Below, piece after piece: positions 9,947 through 19,832 of a stretch of DNA of 39,903 bases. Positions within the stretch are counted from its first letter, which is position 1. Each line of letters opens with the position of its first letter. Position numbers and translations under genes: made by a program. This DNA comes from Clostridia bacterium. Its GTDB lineage: Bacteria > Bacillota > Peptococcia > Peptococcales > BICA1-8. The notes under the pieces were generated by a model. The model did no database searches and was not told the origin of the DNA. It saw nothing but the letters and a program-made list of their open reading frames with translations. The DNA lies in contig JAAXZE010000036.1 of assembly GCA_012720075.1 (NCBI GenBank), positions 1 to 39,903 of the forward strand, written 5' to 3'.

Positions 9947-10112
9947 GTGGTGGTGACTGTCTTTGAGGCTGAGCTTACTGGTCCCGTGCCCGGTGAGCTG
10001 TGGCCAGGGTCCTGTAAATTTTTTTGTTCCATGAGGACACTGGCTACAAAAAGGGTGTTTAGAAATACGGTCTTATGTATATTGACTAGATCTTTGGTTT
10101 GTGGAGGTAAAA

Positions 10113-10574
10113 ATGACACCGATAGAAAGAGTCAAAGATTTTTTAAGAAAGCAAGAAATCAAACTGGAGGTTATTGAATTTCCCGAAGGCGCTACTCAGA
10201 CTTGTGAATTGGCGGCTCAGGCCTTGGGTGTGGAACCGGCCCAAATCGCCAAGTCCTTATTATTTGTCGGGAAAAAAATGAATGTTCTGGTTGTAACCTG
10301 TGGTGACGAAAAAGTAGACCAAAAGAAGTTGAAAAAACATTTTAACGATAAATTTCGTTTCGCTCGTGCTGAGGAAGTTATGGAAATAACGGGTTTTCCG
10401 CCCGGGGGGGTTTGTCCTTTTGCTTTAAAAACCGATTTGCCTATTGTTATTGATGAGTCCATTGGCAGATTCCCGGTGGTTTATACCGCTGCCGGTAACG
10501 CCGGTTCGGCGGTGCCTGTTAATCTGGAACAGTTATTGGAGATTACCAAAGGAGAACTGCTCTCCGTTTGTTAA
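10113..10574 (+). CDS. YbaK/EbsC-family Cys-tRNA(Pro) deacylase-like protein
   Basis: KSLLFVGKK, VVTCGDEKVDQKKLKK, TGFPPGGVCPFALKTDLPIVIDESI; SD gtggagg before ATG 10113. Confidence 0.85.
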   Translation: MTPIERVKDFLRKQEIKLEVIEFPEGATQTCELAAQALGVEPAQIAKSLLFVGKKMNVLVVTCGDEKVDQKKLKKHFNDKFRFARAEEVMEITGFPPGGVCPFALKTDLPIVIDESIGRFPVVYTAAGNAGSAVPVNLEQLLEITKGELLSVC

Positions 10575-10674
10575 TAATAACAATTTTTCGCCGGCACAGG
10601 CCACAAACCCCATTAATTGGCCTAAAACCGGTTAATAACTTCCGGTTGTTAACTAAGAAAAGGAGCTGATGTAA

Positions 10675-11148
10675 ATGTTATTCCGTGAGCCTAAAAACAA
10701 CGGTTTGGATTGCCGTCTTTTTGGGTCAATCTTAAATATTAATGACGAATGTCCTTTTCATAATTTAATTGATTTATATATTGTAGAGTTAAGCCCCGGG
10801 GAAGCCGTAATGGAAATCCCGGCTCAAGAGGAGCACCTAAATCCCATGGGAGCCGTTCACGGCGGTCTGATTTTTTCTTTGGCTGACGCTGTTATGGGTT
10901 TTGCCATACGGACCCTTAACATTGTAAGTGTTACCGTTGAGGCCAATATCAATTATTTAAAACCGGTCTATAAAAGTGATACCCTGACCGCTATTGGCAA
11001 AGTTATCCAATCGGGTAATTCTATAGCCGTTGCAGAGGGTTTAATTAAGAATAAAGCGGGAGAAACCGTTGCGGTAGCCCGAGGAACATATTATAACACC
11101 AGTCAATTTCTGGACCTTCCTGAGCATTTTAATACCAAAAGCCTCTGA
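10675..11148 (+). CDS. PaaI-family hotdog thioesterase
   Basis: NPMGAVHGGLIFSLADAVMGFAI, typical PaaI-type active-site region. Confidence 0.85.
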   Translation: MLFREPKNNGLDCRLFGSILNINDECPFHNLIDLYIVELSPGEAVMEIPAQEEHLNPMGAVHGGLIFSLADAVMGFAIRTLNIVSVTVEANINYLKPVYKSDTLTAIGKVIQSGNSIAVAEGLIKNKAGETVAVARGTYYNTSQFLDLPEHFNTKSL

Positions 11149-11151
11149 GCT

Positions 11152-12045
11152 TTAATTTACCGGCCCGCTAATCCTGGCGGGCCTTTTAGTTTCCTGATAA
11201 TGACTGAAATAAAGGATGCCGCCTAAAATAATCACACAGCCTATTAATTGCCTTAAGGTAAGGTTCTCTCCGAAAATAAAGAAGGCCATAAGGGAGGCTA
11301 TTACCGGTTCACCCAAGACGCTAACCGACACCGAAGCCGTGGGTAAGAACTTTAAGGCCCAGTTTAAGACGGTATGGCCCATGATAGTGCAGAAAAACGC
11401 CAGAGAAAGGAAAACAAGGAAGTCCTTAAAGGAGTAACCTGTAAGGGGCACCCCCATTAACAGTACCGTAACAAAGAGAAATAAAGCGCTAAAGCCGTAG
11501 ACTAACGCGGTGTAGGGCACAATACCCATAGTTCTTCGCAGATGACGCCCACAAAGATAATAGCCGGCCACGGTAAAAGCCCCTACTAAAGCTAAAAGAT
11601 CGCCTTTAAGGTTTTCCACCCCCAATTGCAGGTCACCCCAGCTTAAAATAATTGTGCCTATTAAGGCCAAAAATACGCCGAGATAGGCTTTTAAGGGGAA
11701 AACTTCCCGCCATAGTATGTAACTGAAGATAAGTACAAATATGGGGTGGGTGTCCACAAGAACGGTAGCGCTGGCGACTGAAGTATATCTTAAAGAAGTA
11801 AACCAGCTAATAAAGTGGAATGAAAGAAATAATCCCGAAATAAAGGCAAAAATAAAGTGGGATTTATTTAAATGTCGAAAATCTTCCCCTTTATTTTTAA
11901 TTACAAAAGGTAAAAGCATAAGAAAGGTAAAAAACATGCGGTAGAAAGCAATACTAACCGGCGGGGCAGTGGTCAGCTTCACCAGGATAGCCGAGCAGGA
12001 AACGCCGAGGACACCAACCAATAAAGCAAAGTATGGATTAATCAT
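11152..12045 (-). CDS. EamA/DMT-superfamily transporter
   Basis: Multiple hydrophobic segments; VSCSAILVKLTTAPPVSIAFYRMFF; LGEPVIASLMAFFIFGENLTLRQLIGCVIILGG. Start at ATG 12045 with SD gaggtg preferred over track start 12099. Confidence 0.85.
   Translation of the reverse strand: MINPYFALLVGVLGVSCSAILVKLTTAPPVSIAFYRMFFTFLMLLPFVIKNKGEDFRHLNKSHFIFAFISGLFLSFHFISWFTSLRYTSVASATVLVDTHPIFVLIFSYILWREVFPLKAYLGVFLALIGTIILSWGDLQLGVENLKGDLLALVGAFTVAGYYLCGRHLRRTMGIVPYTALVYGFSALFLFVTVLLMGVPLTGYSFKDFLVFLSLAFFCTIMGHTVLNWALKFLPTASVSVSVLGEPVIASLMAFFIFGENLTLRQLIGCVIILGGILYFSHYQETKRPARISGPVN
11162..11187 (+). terminator. Rho-independent terminator for the thioesterase gene, inside the 3' coding end of the convergent DMT gene
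   Basis: ggcccgc-taatcctg-gcgggcc then tttt. Confidence 0.75.
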
Positions 12046-12236
12046 TTGTAACGACACCTCGAAAAAAGAGCTTAAGTTATCATCATATTCGTGGTCCACT
12101 GGAAGAAATCCTTTAGTAGTAAAAAATTAAGAGTTAAAAATTTTTAGCTTAATTTTTTTATTTTTAGGTATTGTAAAATTGAGTAAAAGGTAGTATGCTA
12201 TTAAGCAAAATACCCACCCGGATGTAAAAATAAAAT

Positions 12237-12325
12237 AGTAGGATGGTAGAAAAGGAAAGGTTTATCGGGCAGGGTAATTTATTAATTCAAATTAAATAAC
12301 ATGGTAGGATGGTAGAATGGTAGGG
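12237..12325. repeat. Short tandem/direct repeats of ggtaggatggtagaa
   Basis: agtaggatggtaga (12237-12250) and atggtaggatggtagaatggtaggg (12301-12325). Confidence 0.6.
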
Positions 12326-12343
12326 TGAAAGCTAGAAAAAGCG

Positions 12344-12366
12344 CACTCCTATAGGGGTGTTTTTTT
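12344..12366 (+). terminator. Intrinsic terminator-like hairpin upstream of aroF (possible attenuator)
   Basis: cactcc-tata-ggggtg followed by seven T. Confidence 0.6.
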
Positions 12367-12420
12367 GTACCTTTTTCCCGACATCTCTCCACCGCCGGAA
12401 ATTTTAAGGAGGTTTGTGTG

Positions 12421-13476
12421 ATGATTGTAGTAATGGAAAAAGGAGTTTCTGAGGAAAAACTGGAAAGGGTTTTGGATTATCTTCAGGGGAAAGGGTTTTC
12501 CCTGCATATTTCCCGGGGGATAGAACGTACTATTATCGGGGTCTTGGGGGACAAAAACAAAATGGAAGAAAGATTGCCTTTGGAAGCCTTGGAAGGGGTA
12601 GAAAAGGTTGTCCCCATTCTTACACCATATAAATTGGCCAGTCGGGAGTTTAAAGCGCAGGATACAGTGATTACCATTGGCGATGTTACCATTGGCGGTC
12701 AGGAACTGCAGGTCATGGCGGGCCCCTGTGCTGTAGAAAGCCGAGAACAGCTTTTGGAAACGGCGGCAATAGTTAAACAGGGCGGGGCAAAGATTTTGCG
12801 GGGTGGCGCTTTTAAACCCCGAACTTCGCCATACTCCTTTCAAGGTTTGGAAAAAAAGGGCCTTGAGTATTTGGCTGAAGCCAGAGAAACCACCGGGCTT
12901 TTGATAGTGACCGAAGTTATGGATACAAGAAGTGTGGATTTGGTCAGTCGGTATGCGGATATTTTACAGATTGGCGCCAGAAATATGCAAAATTTCCCCT
13001 TATTAAAAGAAGTAGGTAAAACTAATAAACCCGTTTTGTTAAAAAGAGGTCTATCGGCAACTGTCGAAGAGTGGATTATGGCAGCAGAGTATATTCTGGC
13101 TGCTGGAAACAACCAGGTCATTTTATGCGAGCGGGGTATCAGGACTTTTGAAACATATACCCGAAATACCTTGGATTTATCGGTAGTGCCTGTAATCAAA
13201 CACTTAACCCATTTGCCCATAATTGTTGACCCCAGCCACGGTACGGGAAAATGGCGGTTGGTAGGTCCTATGGCCAAAGCTGCTGTTGTGGCAGGAGTTG
13301 ACGGCCTAATTATCGAAGTTCACCCAAATCCTGTTGAAGCACTCTCTGACGGGCCCCAATCCCTTAAACCGGAAAAATATTATCAGCTGATGGAAGAGTT
13401 AAGGCAGCTGGCTCCTGTAATGAGCAGAAGTTTAAGTGGAACTGCTCATTTTGAAAAAACCGGTACGGAAGGATAA
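12421..13476 (+). CDS. aroF: 3-deoxy-7-phosphoheptulonate synthase (DAHP synthase, type I-beta with N-terminal ferredoxin-like regulatory domain)
   Basis: [52 protein letters not shown] at 12418 is an alternative start. Confidence 0.93.
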   Translation: MIVVMEKGVSEEKLERVLDYLQGKGFSLHISRGIERTIIGVLGDKNKMEERLPLEALEGVEKVVPILTPYKLASREFKAQDTVITIGDVTIGGQELQVMAGPCAVESREQLLETAAIVKQGGAKILRGGAFKPRTSPYSFQGLEKKGLEYLAEARETTGLLIVTEVMDTRSVDLVSRYADILQIGARNMQNFPLLKEVGKTNKPVLLKRGLSATVEEWIMAAEYILAAGNNQVILCERGIRTFETYTRNTLDLSVVPVIKHLTHLPIIVDPSHGTGKWRLVGPMAKAAVVAGVDGLIIEVHPNPVEALSDGPQSLKPEKYYQLMEELRQLAPVMSRSLSGTAHFEKTGTEG

Positions 13477-13515
13477 AATCAAATTAATAGCATAACAGGG
13501 AAAGCAGGTGTAGAT

Positions 13516-14817
13516 ATGAACCTAATCATCGAAACGGCAAATAAACTGGAGGGCAAGATTACCGTTCCCGGTGACAAATCCATTTCCCACAGGTCGGTGA
13601 TGCTGGGAGCATTGGCCCATGGTATTACAGAGGTCAGCGGGTTTTTAATGGGTGAGGATTGTTTAAGTACTATAAAATGTTTTAGAAGCCTGGGTGTCAA
13701 TATTGAGGTTACTCCCGACAAGGTTTTAATTGAGGGCCGGGGATTAGATGGGTTAAAAGAGCCGGTGGATATTTTGGATGTCGGCAATTCAGGTACGACT
13801 ATCCGCTTGCTCTCGGGGATTTTGGCGGGACAGAACTTTGCTTCTTTTCTCACTGGAGACAGTTCCATTCGTAAAAGACCAATGGCCCGTATAATACAGC
13901 CTCTGACACTGATGGGGGCCAAGATATTAGGCCGGGGGAATAATACTTTGGCCCCTTTGGCAATCAGAGGAGGGGAACTTAAGGCTATTGAATACACTAC
14001 TGAGATAGCCAGCGCCCAGGTAAAATCAGCTATTCTTCTGGCAGGACTTTTTGCCGATGGCTGGACGGGGGTAACCCAACCGGAAAAATCCCGGGACCAT
14101 ACGGAGATAATGTTAAAGGCTTTTGGGGCTCAGGTAAAAGAGCAGGATAAAACCGTTATGGTAAAAGGGAGGCCCCGGTTAAAGGGTTTAAAGGTAATTG
14201 TTCCGGGTGATATTTCTTCGGCGGCTTTTTTCCTGGCGGCCGGGGCTATTTGCCCGCAAAGTTTCCTGACCATATGCGGGGTGGGTCTAAATCCCACCCG
14301 AACCGGTATTATCGATGTTTTAAAGCAAATGGGAGCCAAAATAGATATCCGTAATACCTGTGACTCCGGCGGTGAACCCATGGGGGATATTACCATTGAA
14401 AGCAGTAATTTACAGGGCATTAAGGTTTATGGTGATATGATTCCCCGCCTGATAGATGAAATACCGGTTATTGCCGTTCTGGGAGCTTGTGCTTCGGGAA
14501 TAACGGAAATAAGAGATGCCCAAGAACTGAAAGTTAAGGAAAGTAATCGTCTATCGGCTATGGCAACCCAATTGGTCAGAATGGGGGCAAAAATTGAGGA
14601 ACTGCCTGATGGGTTAAGAGTTTATGGCGGCAGGAAATTAACGGGAGCCCTTTGTGAAAGCTACCATGACCACCGGATTGCTATGGCCTTGGCGGTGGCC
14701 GGTTTGGTAGCTCAAGACCGGACGGTTATTAAAGATGCCGAAGCTATTAATGTTTCTTTTCCGGGGTTTGTCAATACTCTTCGGGCCATTGGGGCCCCAG
14801 TGAGGGAAGGACAATGA
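13516..14817 (+). CDS. aroA: 3-phosphoshikimate 1-carboxyvinyltransferase (EPSP synthase)
   Basis: GDKSISHRSVMLGALA, DVGNSGTTIRLLSGILAG, GDSSIRKRPM, KESNRLSAMA. Confidence 0.95.
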   Translation: MNLIIETANKLEGKITVPGDKSISHRSVMLGALAHGITEVSGFLMGEDCLSTIKCFRSLGVNIEVTPDKVLIEGRGLDGLKEPVDILDVGNSGTTIRLLSGILAGQNFASFLTGDSSIRKRPMARIIQPLTLMGAKILGRGNNTLAPLAIRGGELKAIEYTTEIASAQVKSAILLAGLFADGWTGVTQPEKSRDHTEIMLKAFGAQVKEQDKTVMVKGRPRLKGLKVIVPGDISSAAFFLAAGAICPQSFLTICGVGLNPTRTGIIDVLKQMGAKIDIRNTCDSGGEPMGDITIESSNLQGIKVYGDMIPRLIDEIPVIAVLGACASGITEIRDAQELKVKESNRLSAMATQLVRMGAKIEELPDGLRVYGGRKLTGALCESYHDHRIAMALAVAGLVAQDRTVIKDAEAINVSFPGFVNTLRAIGAPVREGQ

Positions 14818-15680
14818 AGATTGACGGAAAAACAAAACCCATAGCCATCGTAGGAAATCCTCTTGGCCATACCCTTTCACCCTTGATGCATAACTACTTT
14901 TTCCGGTCACTGGGTCTCAATAATATCTATATTCCTTTGACAGTAGAAGAAAAGGAATTGAGCGGGGCTATAAAAGGTCTATGGTCTTTGGGCTTTAAAG
15001 GAGCCAATATAACAATACCCTTTAAAGAAAAGGCCATGGAATATTTGGCAGAAGTCAGCGAGGAAGCACGGCTTATTGGGGCGGTCAATACACTGGTTTG
15101 GACTCCCCATGGGTTTCGAGGGGAGAATACCGACGGGAGAGGTTTTTTAAAATTTTTACAAGAAGAGAAAAGATGGCTTCCCCGGCATAAGAAGGCTCTA
15201 ATTTTGGGGGCCGGTGGGTCGGCCAGGGCCATTAGTACCATATTGGCCTTAAAAGGTATCGATAAAATAACCATCGCCAATCGAACATTAGTTAAAGCGC
15301 AAATTATTGCCGATAAAATTGTAAGTCATATTGGCACTCCGGTAGAGATAATAAACTGGGAAGAAAAGAAATTAAAAAAAATGGTTAATGACGCCGATAT
15401 CATTATCAATACCACTCCCCTGGGAATGAAGCCCTTTATTGATGCTTGCCCGCCCATAAATACGGAGTGGCTCGGCAAGGGGCAATTGGTGGTGGATATT
15501 ATCTATAATCCTTTGATGACCAGGTTTTTGGCGGAAGCCTTTAGTAAAGGGTGTGATACCGCCAATGGATTGGGAATGCTTATTTATCAGGGGGCACTGG
15601 CTTTTGAACATTGGACCGGTCAAAAACCACCCTTAGAGGGTGTGCGGGAATTGTTGGAGAAAGAATTGCTGGGCAGTTAA
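14814..15680 (+). CDS. aroE: Shikimate dehydrogenase
   Basis: IVGNPLGHTLSPLMHN, GANITIPFKEKAM, GAVNTLV, LILGAGGSARAIS; ATGA overlap with aroA. Confidence 0.95.
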   Translation: MKIDGKTKPIAIVGNPLGHTLSPLMHNYFFRSLGLNNIYIPLTVEEKELSGAIKGLWSLGFKGANITIPFKEKAMEYLAEVSEEARLIGAVNTLVWTPHGFRGENTDGRGFLKFLQEEKRWLPRHKKALILGAGGSARAISTILALKGIDKITIANRTLVKAQIIADKIVSHIGTPVEIINWEEKKLKKMVNDADIIINTTPLGMKPFIDACPPINTEWLGKGQLVVDIIYNPLMTRFLAEAFSKGCDTANGLGMLIYQGALAFEHWTGQKPPLEGVRELLEKELLGS

Positions 15681-15853
15681 TAAGTAGTGCAAGTGCTTGA
15701 GTGTTTAAATGTGGTAGGTGTCATTTGTTTTGGGGTTATTATATAAAAGGCTTTTGACTTATTTCTGGGCACTGGTCACAGGTCACTGGGCACGAAACCG
15801 GGAAGTTTAACCTAAAATACGAGTTACCAGTCTCGAATTAGGAGGAATTTTTT

Positions 15854-17005
15854 ATGTTGCGGTTTTTAACAGCCGGCGAATCCCACGGGAAAAGCTTAAC
15901 GGCCATAATTGAAGGATTGCCGGCGGGTATTCCTGTAAGGCAGGAATACATCAATCTTCAGCTTAAAAGAAGACAGGGCGGATATGGCCGGGGTAACAGG
16001 ATGAAGATTGAAGAAGATCGGGTTGAAATACTTTCGGGGGTTAGAAACGGGGAGACTTTAGGGACCCCTATAACCTTGCAGGTGAAAAATAAAGATTGGG
16101 ATAACTGGAAGGATATAATGCAGGTGGAACCGGGTGCCAATATTGCCGAAAGACGGGTTACCCAACCCAGACCCGGCCATGCCGACTTAGCCGGCACACT
16201 AAAATACGGTTATGATGATATTAGAAACACCTTAGAGAGGGCCAGCGCCAGGGAAACGGCTATAAGGGTGGCCGTTGGGGCTTTAACCCAGGAGTTTCTT
16301 AGAATTTTTAATATTAATATATGGGGCCATGTTCTAAGTATCGGCAATGTTGTTGCCCTGGTTGATTATACAAAATTAACGGAGGAATTATACCAAACCC
16401 CTTTATATTGTACCGATCTAGAGGCAACCCAGAAAATGAAGGAGATGATCGATGAAGCCAAGGCTCAAGGCGACTCGGTGGGTGGAATCGTTGAGGTTGT
16501 TGCCTATAATGTTCCCCTGGGTTTAGGCAGCCATGTCCATTGGGATCGGAGGCTGGATAGTCGTTTAGCCGGGGCTTTAATGAGCATTCCGGGGATCAAA
16601 GGCGTGGAAATAGGATTGGGGTTTGCGGCAGCAAAAAAACCGGGGTCCCAGGTTCATGACGAGATAAGCTTTTCTCCGGAAAGAGGTTTTTATCATTTGA
16701 CCAATAACAGCGGGGGTATTGAAGGAGGTATTTCCAATGGTGAGCCGTTGGTGTTAAGGGCCGCCATGAAACCCATCCCAACCCTTTATCAGCCGTTAAA
16801 CAGTGTAGATGTTGTATCAAAAGAAAGTTTTCCGGCATCCGTTCAACGTTCCGATACTTGTGCCGTGCCGGCGGCTTGTATTGTGGCCGCGGCGGTAACG
16901 GCCTTTGAAGTTGCCCGAAGTTTTCTGGAAAAGTTCTCCGGGGATAGCCTTCGAGAAATAAAAAACAGTTATGAAGGATACTTGAATTACCTGAGGCAGG
17001 TGTGA
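15854..17005 (+). CDS. aroC: Chorismate synthase
   Basis: LRFLTAGESHGKSLTAIIEGLPAG, RPGHADLAGTLKYG, RASARETAIRVAVGA, NNSGGIEGGISNGEP. Confidence 0.96.
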   Translation: MLRFLTAGESHGKSLTAIIEGLPAGIPVRQEYINLQLKRRQGGYGRGNRMKIEEDRVEILSGVRNGETLGTPITLQVKNKDWDNWKDIMQVEPGANIAERRVTQPRPGHADLAGTLKYGYDDIRNTLERASARETAIRVAVGALTQEFLRIFNINIWGHVLSIGNVVALVDYTKLTEELYQTPLYCTDLEATQKMKEMIDEAKAQGDSVGGIVEVVAYNVPLGLGSHVHWDRRLDSRLAGALMSIPGIKGVEIGLGFAAAKKPGSQVHDEISFSPERGFYHLTNNSGGIEGGISNGEPLVLRAAMKPIPTLYQPLNSVDVVSKESFPASVQRSDTCAVPAACIVAAAVTAFEVARSFLEKFSGDSLREIKNSYEGYLNYLRQV

Positions 17006-17007
17006 TA

Positions 17008-17535
17008 ATGGAAAATATCGCTTTAATTGGTTTTATGGGTACAGGTAAAACATCGGTGGGGATTATTCTGGCCCAAAGATTAGGCTGGAGTTTTGTGGAT
17101 ACCGATGAGATCATAACCAGACAGACCGGCATGGATATCCCAGATATCTTTAAGTACTATGGCGAAAACTATTTTCGTCAGCGGGAGAAGGAAGCCATTG
17201 AAATGGTTTGCCGGCTCAGAAAGCATGTAATTGCAACCGGCGGAGGGGTTATATTAAACTCTGATAATATAAAAAAATTGAAAGAGAATTCCTATCTTAT
17301 TTGTCTGTCAGCCAGCCCTGAGGAAATCCTGGAGCGGGTTAAATATGATAAATCGCGTCCTTTATTAGAGGTAGAAGACCCATTAAAGATTATTAAAAAC
17401 CTTTTAAAAATAAGGGAACCTTACTACCAATGCGCTGATTTATTCGTAGACACGTCCAAAAAAACTTTGAAAAAAATAATTGAAGAAATACTTGATCAGA
17501 TAAAACAAAGGGGAATAGTTGAATGCCGGCTTTAG
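17008..17535 (+). CDS. aroK: Shikimate kinase
   Basis: IALIGFMGTGKTSVG Walker A, FVDTDEIITRQTGMDI, VIATGGGVI. Confidence 0.94.
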   Translation: MENIALIGFMGTGKTSVGIILAQRLGWSFVDTDEIITRQTGMDIPDIFKYYGENYFRQREKEAIEMVCRLRKHVIATGGGVILNSDNIKKLKENSYLICLSASPEEILERVKYDKSRPLLEVEDPLKIIKNLLKIREPYYQCADLFVDTSKKTLKKIIEEILDQIKQRGIVECRL

Positions 17536-18623
17536 CAAAAATTCAAGTCAAACCGGAGATAAAGGAAAAAGGATATGAAATAAGAATCGGCAGGAATATT
17601 TACAGTCAATTTGCCCAGGAACTTTTAGAGATAAAACGGGGTAGTCAGGCCCTCTTGGTCAGTAATGACGTTATTTATGCTTTATATGGAACAAAAATTG
17701 AAAGCGAACTGAAAAAACAGGGTTTTCAAGTAATGGTTTATCTTGTGCCCGATGGTGAAGAATACAAGTCCTGGCAGGAAGCGGAGAAAATATTGACCAC
17801 AATGCTTGAGGCCGGGTTTAACCGGGATGGCCTTGTACTGGCTTTAGGCGGAGGAGTCATCGGCGATTTGGCCGGTTTTGTGGCCGCCATTTATCAGCGG
17901 GGAATAGATTTGGTTCAGTTGCCTACCAGTCTTTTAGCCCAGGTAGATAGCAGTGTGGGGGGTAAAGTGGCCGTTAATCATCCTTTAGGGAAAAATATGA
18001 TTGGCGCTTTTTATCACCCCTTAGGAGTCTGGACTGACCTGGATACTTTAAAAACCTTGCCTGAACGAGAATGGCTTGCAGGGTTGGGAGAGGTAGTAAA
18101 GTATGGTGCTATTTGGGATGACAATCTTTTTGATCTTATCGAAAAAAATATAGAAAGAATAAGGCATAGAGACTTAGAATTTATCCAGTTTCTAATCTTC
18201 AGATGTTGTGAGATAAAGGCCGAAATCGTTGAAAGAGATGAAAGGGAACAGGGTCTCAGGATGATTCTTAATTTTGGCCATACTATCGGTCATGCCCTGG
18301 AAAAATTAACGTGCTATAAAGTGTATCGGCATGGTGAAGCAGTGGCAATAGGCATGGTTTGGGCCGCCAAATTAGCTGTTAATATGGGGCTTTGTTCAAC
18401 GGAAGTCCGGGAAAGGTTAGAAAAGGTTTTAAAGGAAATTGGTTTACCCATTAATCTGCCAGGGGTGAAAGCTGATGAAATCCTGGAAACTATTGTACTG
18501 GATAAGAAGGTTCGGGATAAAAAACTGACTTTTGTTTTACCGCGGCTAATTGGACAGGTGGAAGTTATAAAAGGCATAGAACCGGAAATGCTTAAAGAGT
18601 TGTTAAGTAACACCGTGCTATGA
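17523..18623 (+). CDS. aroB: 3-dehydroquinate synthase
   Basis: LALGGGVIGDLAGFVAAIYQRGI, LPTSLLAQVDSSVGGKVAVNHPLGKN, LNFGHTIGHALE. Confidence 0.96.
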   Translation: MPALAKIQVKPEIKEKGYEIRIGRNIYSQFAQELLEIKRGSQALLVSNDVIYALYGTKIESELKKQGFQVMVYLVPDGEEYKSWQEAEKILTTMLEAGFNRDGLVLALGGGVIGDLAGFVAAIYQRGIDLVQLPTSLLAQVDSSVGGKVAVNHPLGKNMIGAFYHPLGVWTDLDTLKTLPEREWLAGLGEVVKYGAIWDDNLFDLIEKNIERIRHRDLEFIQFLIFRCCEIKAEIVERDEREQGLRMILNFGHTIGHALEKLTCYKVYRHGEAVAIGMVWAAKLAVNMGLCSTEVRERLEKVLKEIGLPINLPGVKADEILETIVLDKKVRDKKLTFVLPRLIGQVEVIKGIEPEMLKELLSNTVL

Positions 18624-18629
18624 AAGGGG

Positions 18630-18989
18630 CTGGTCAAAATAATTAAAGGAATTCGCGGAGCAATAGATGTATATGCGGATGAACCGGAGGCTATATTGGA
18701 GGCAACTCGTACCCTGTTGAGTGAATTAGTTAGGGTAAATGATTTAAAACCGGAAAAAATAATCAGTGCTTTTTTTACAGCTACCGGTGATTTAAAGTCA
18801 GTGTACCCTGCTCAGGCTGCCCGGGAAATGGGTTGGACCATGGTACCCATGATGTGCCTGCAGGAGATGAACGTTACCGGCTCCTTGCCCCGTTGTATTC
18901 GGGTACTTTTGCATGTCCAGGCATCTGATGAAAAAAAAATAAAACATGTATATTTGGGCGGGGCCAAAAAGCTGCGGCCAGATTTGTAA
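18630..18989 (+). CDS. aroH: Monofunctional chorismate mutase, AroH class; no canonical start codon at the expected N-terminus
   Basis: From CTG 18630: (L)VKIIKGIRGAIDVYADEPEAILEATRTLLSEL...AREMGWTMVPMMCLQEMNVTGSLPRCIRVLLHV...IKHVYLGGAKKLRPDL. Track start (TTG 18696) would delete the conserved IRGA segment. Confidence 0.85.
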   Translation: MVKIIKGIRGAIDVYADEPEAILEATRTLLSELVRVNDLKPEKIISAFFTATGDLKSVYPAQAAREMGWTMVPMMCLQEMNVTGSLPRCIRVLLHVQASDEKKIKHVYLGGAKKLRPDL

Positions 18990-19080
18990 ATTAAGTGTAC
19001 AGTGCCGCCATGACGTCAACATCCAATTATTCCAAAGGCAGTGGTCGGTTCCCATGCCGACTATAACAAAAAAGATTAAT

Positions 19081-19158
19081 GTAGGGGCAAACCTTTGTGT
19101 TTTTGCCCCTATTTTTTTAGAAAAATCAGGAAAGGCGGACACACAAGTCCGCCCTTAC
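19081..19158. repeat. Dispersed palindromic repeat, copy B
   Basis: gtaggggcaaacctttgtgtttttgccccta...aaggcggacacacaagtccgcccttac. Confidence 0.75.
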
Positions 19159-19367
19159 GATGTATCAAATTGGTTTTAATAAAACTTATCATGCTGGATA
19201 TCTTAATAGCAGATGCATCTTAAAATTTTACATTCAGGTACTGCATAAGGCACAAAAACATGGTAGTAGATGCATCCCATCGGAGTGTCATTCTTGTAAT
19301 AACAATTCGAAATTTTTAACTTCAATCTAGCTAAGTGAAATTTTAATCTTACACAGCTTTTCTGCGT

Positions 19368-19832
19368 TTATAAATATTTTTTTACGAATTTCAAGGCCGG
19401 TTTGCGGTAACGTTTTAAAAAGAAATAGCCCGAAAACCAAATTAAGAAAAGGCCCAGCAGGGAATTTATCAGGGAACCGATAATAAAAGTTTTCCCGATG
19501 ACTAGGATACTATATAACCTAAGAAGTGTTAAGTCTTTAATTGCGATAATAATATCGGGAGTTTTTTGACCGAGGAGCAAATCTCCGGTAATAAAGTTTA
19601 AATAAAAAAATACCGGGGTAAGGGGCATGGTTAACGCCCAGGCCAGGGAACTGGCTATACAACTGGTACGGGTCAGTTTAGCCAGAAAGAGGGCGATAGC
19701 CAGACCAAAGCCTGAAGTGATATGAAAGTGAACTATGGTACCACAGGCAAAGCCCCCTGCCGCAATAAAGGGACTGGTGGCAACCCTTAAAAATCTTAAA
19801 AGGTAATACTTTATCTTTCTCTTGTAAGTCAT
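19368..19832 (-). CDS. DUF2062-like membrane protein
   Basis: Hydrophobic segments; FLRVATSPFIAAGGFACGTIVHFHITSGFGLAIALFLAKLTRTS resembles the DUF2062 N-terminal region. Confidence 0.65.
   Translation of the reverse strand: MTYKRKIKYYLLRFLRVATSPFIAAGGFACGTIVHFHITSGFGLAIALFLAKLTRTSCIASSLAWALTMPLTPVFFYLNFITGDLLLGQKTPDIIIAIKDLTLLRLYSILVIGKTFIIGSLINSLLGLFLIWFSGYFFLKRYRKPALKFVKKYL

Noticed and set aside
9947-10177. ORF-track CDS between mutM and the YbaK-like gene
   Set aside because: Overlaps the well-supported YbaK-family start at 10113, has no SD and a low-complexity, non-protein-like composition.
12237-12325. CRISPR array
   Set aside because: Repeats are short, irregular and without uniform spacers; no cas genes nearby.
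12240-12366. T-box riboswitch upstream of aroF
   Set aside because: A terminator and a GGGTG-containing sequence are present, but I could not find the T-box core (AAxxxGGGTGGxACCGCG) or Stem I motifs.
18946-19179. ORF 77 aa downstream of aroH
   Set aside because: Runs through the dispersed palindromic repeat copy B and overlaps the aroH end; no recognisable protein features.
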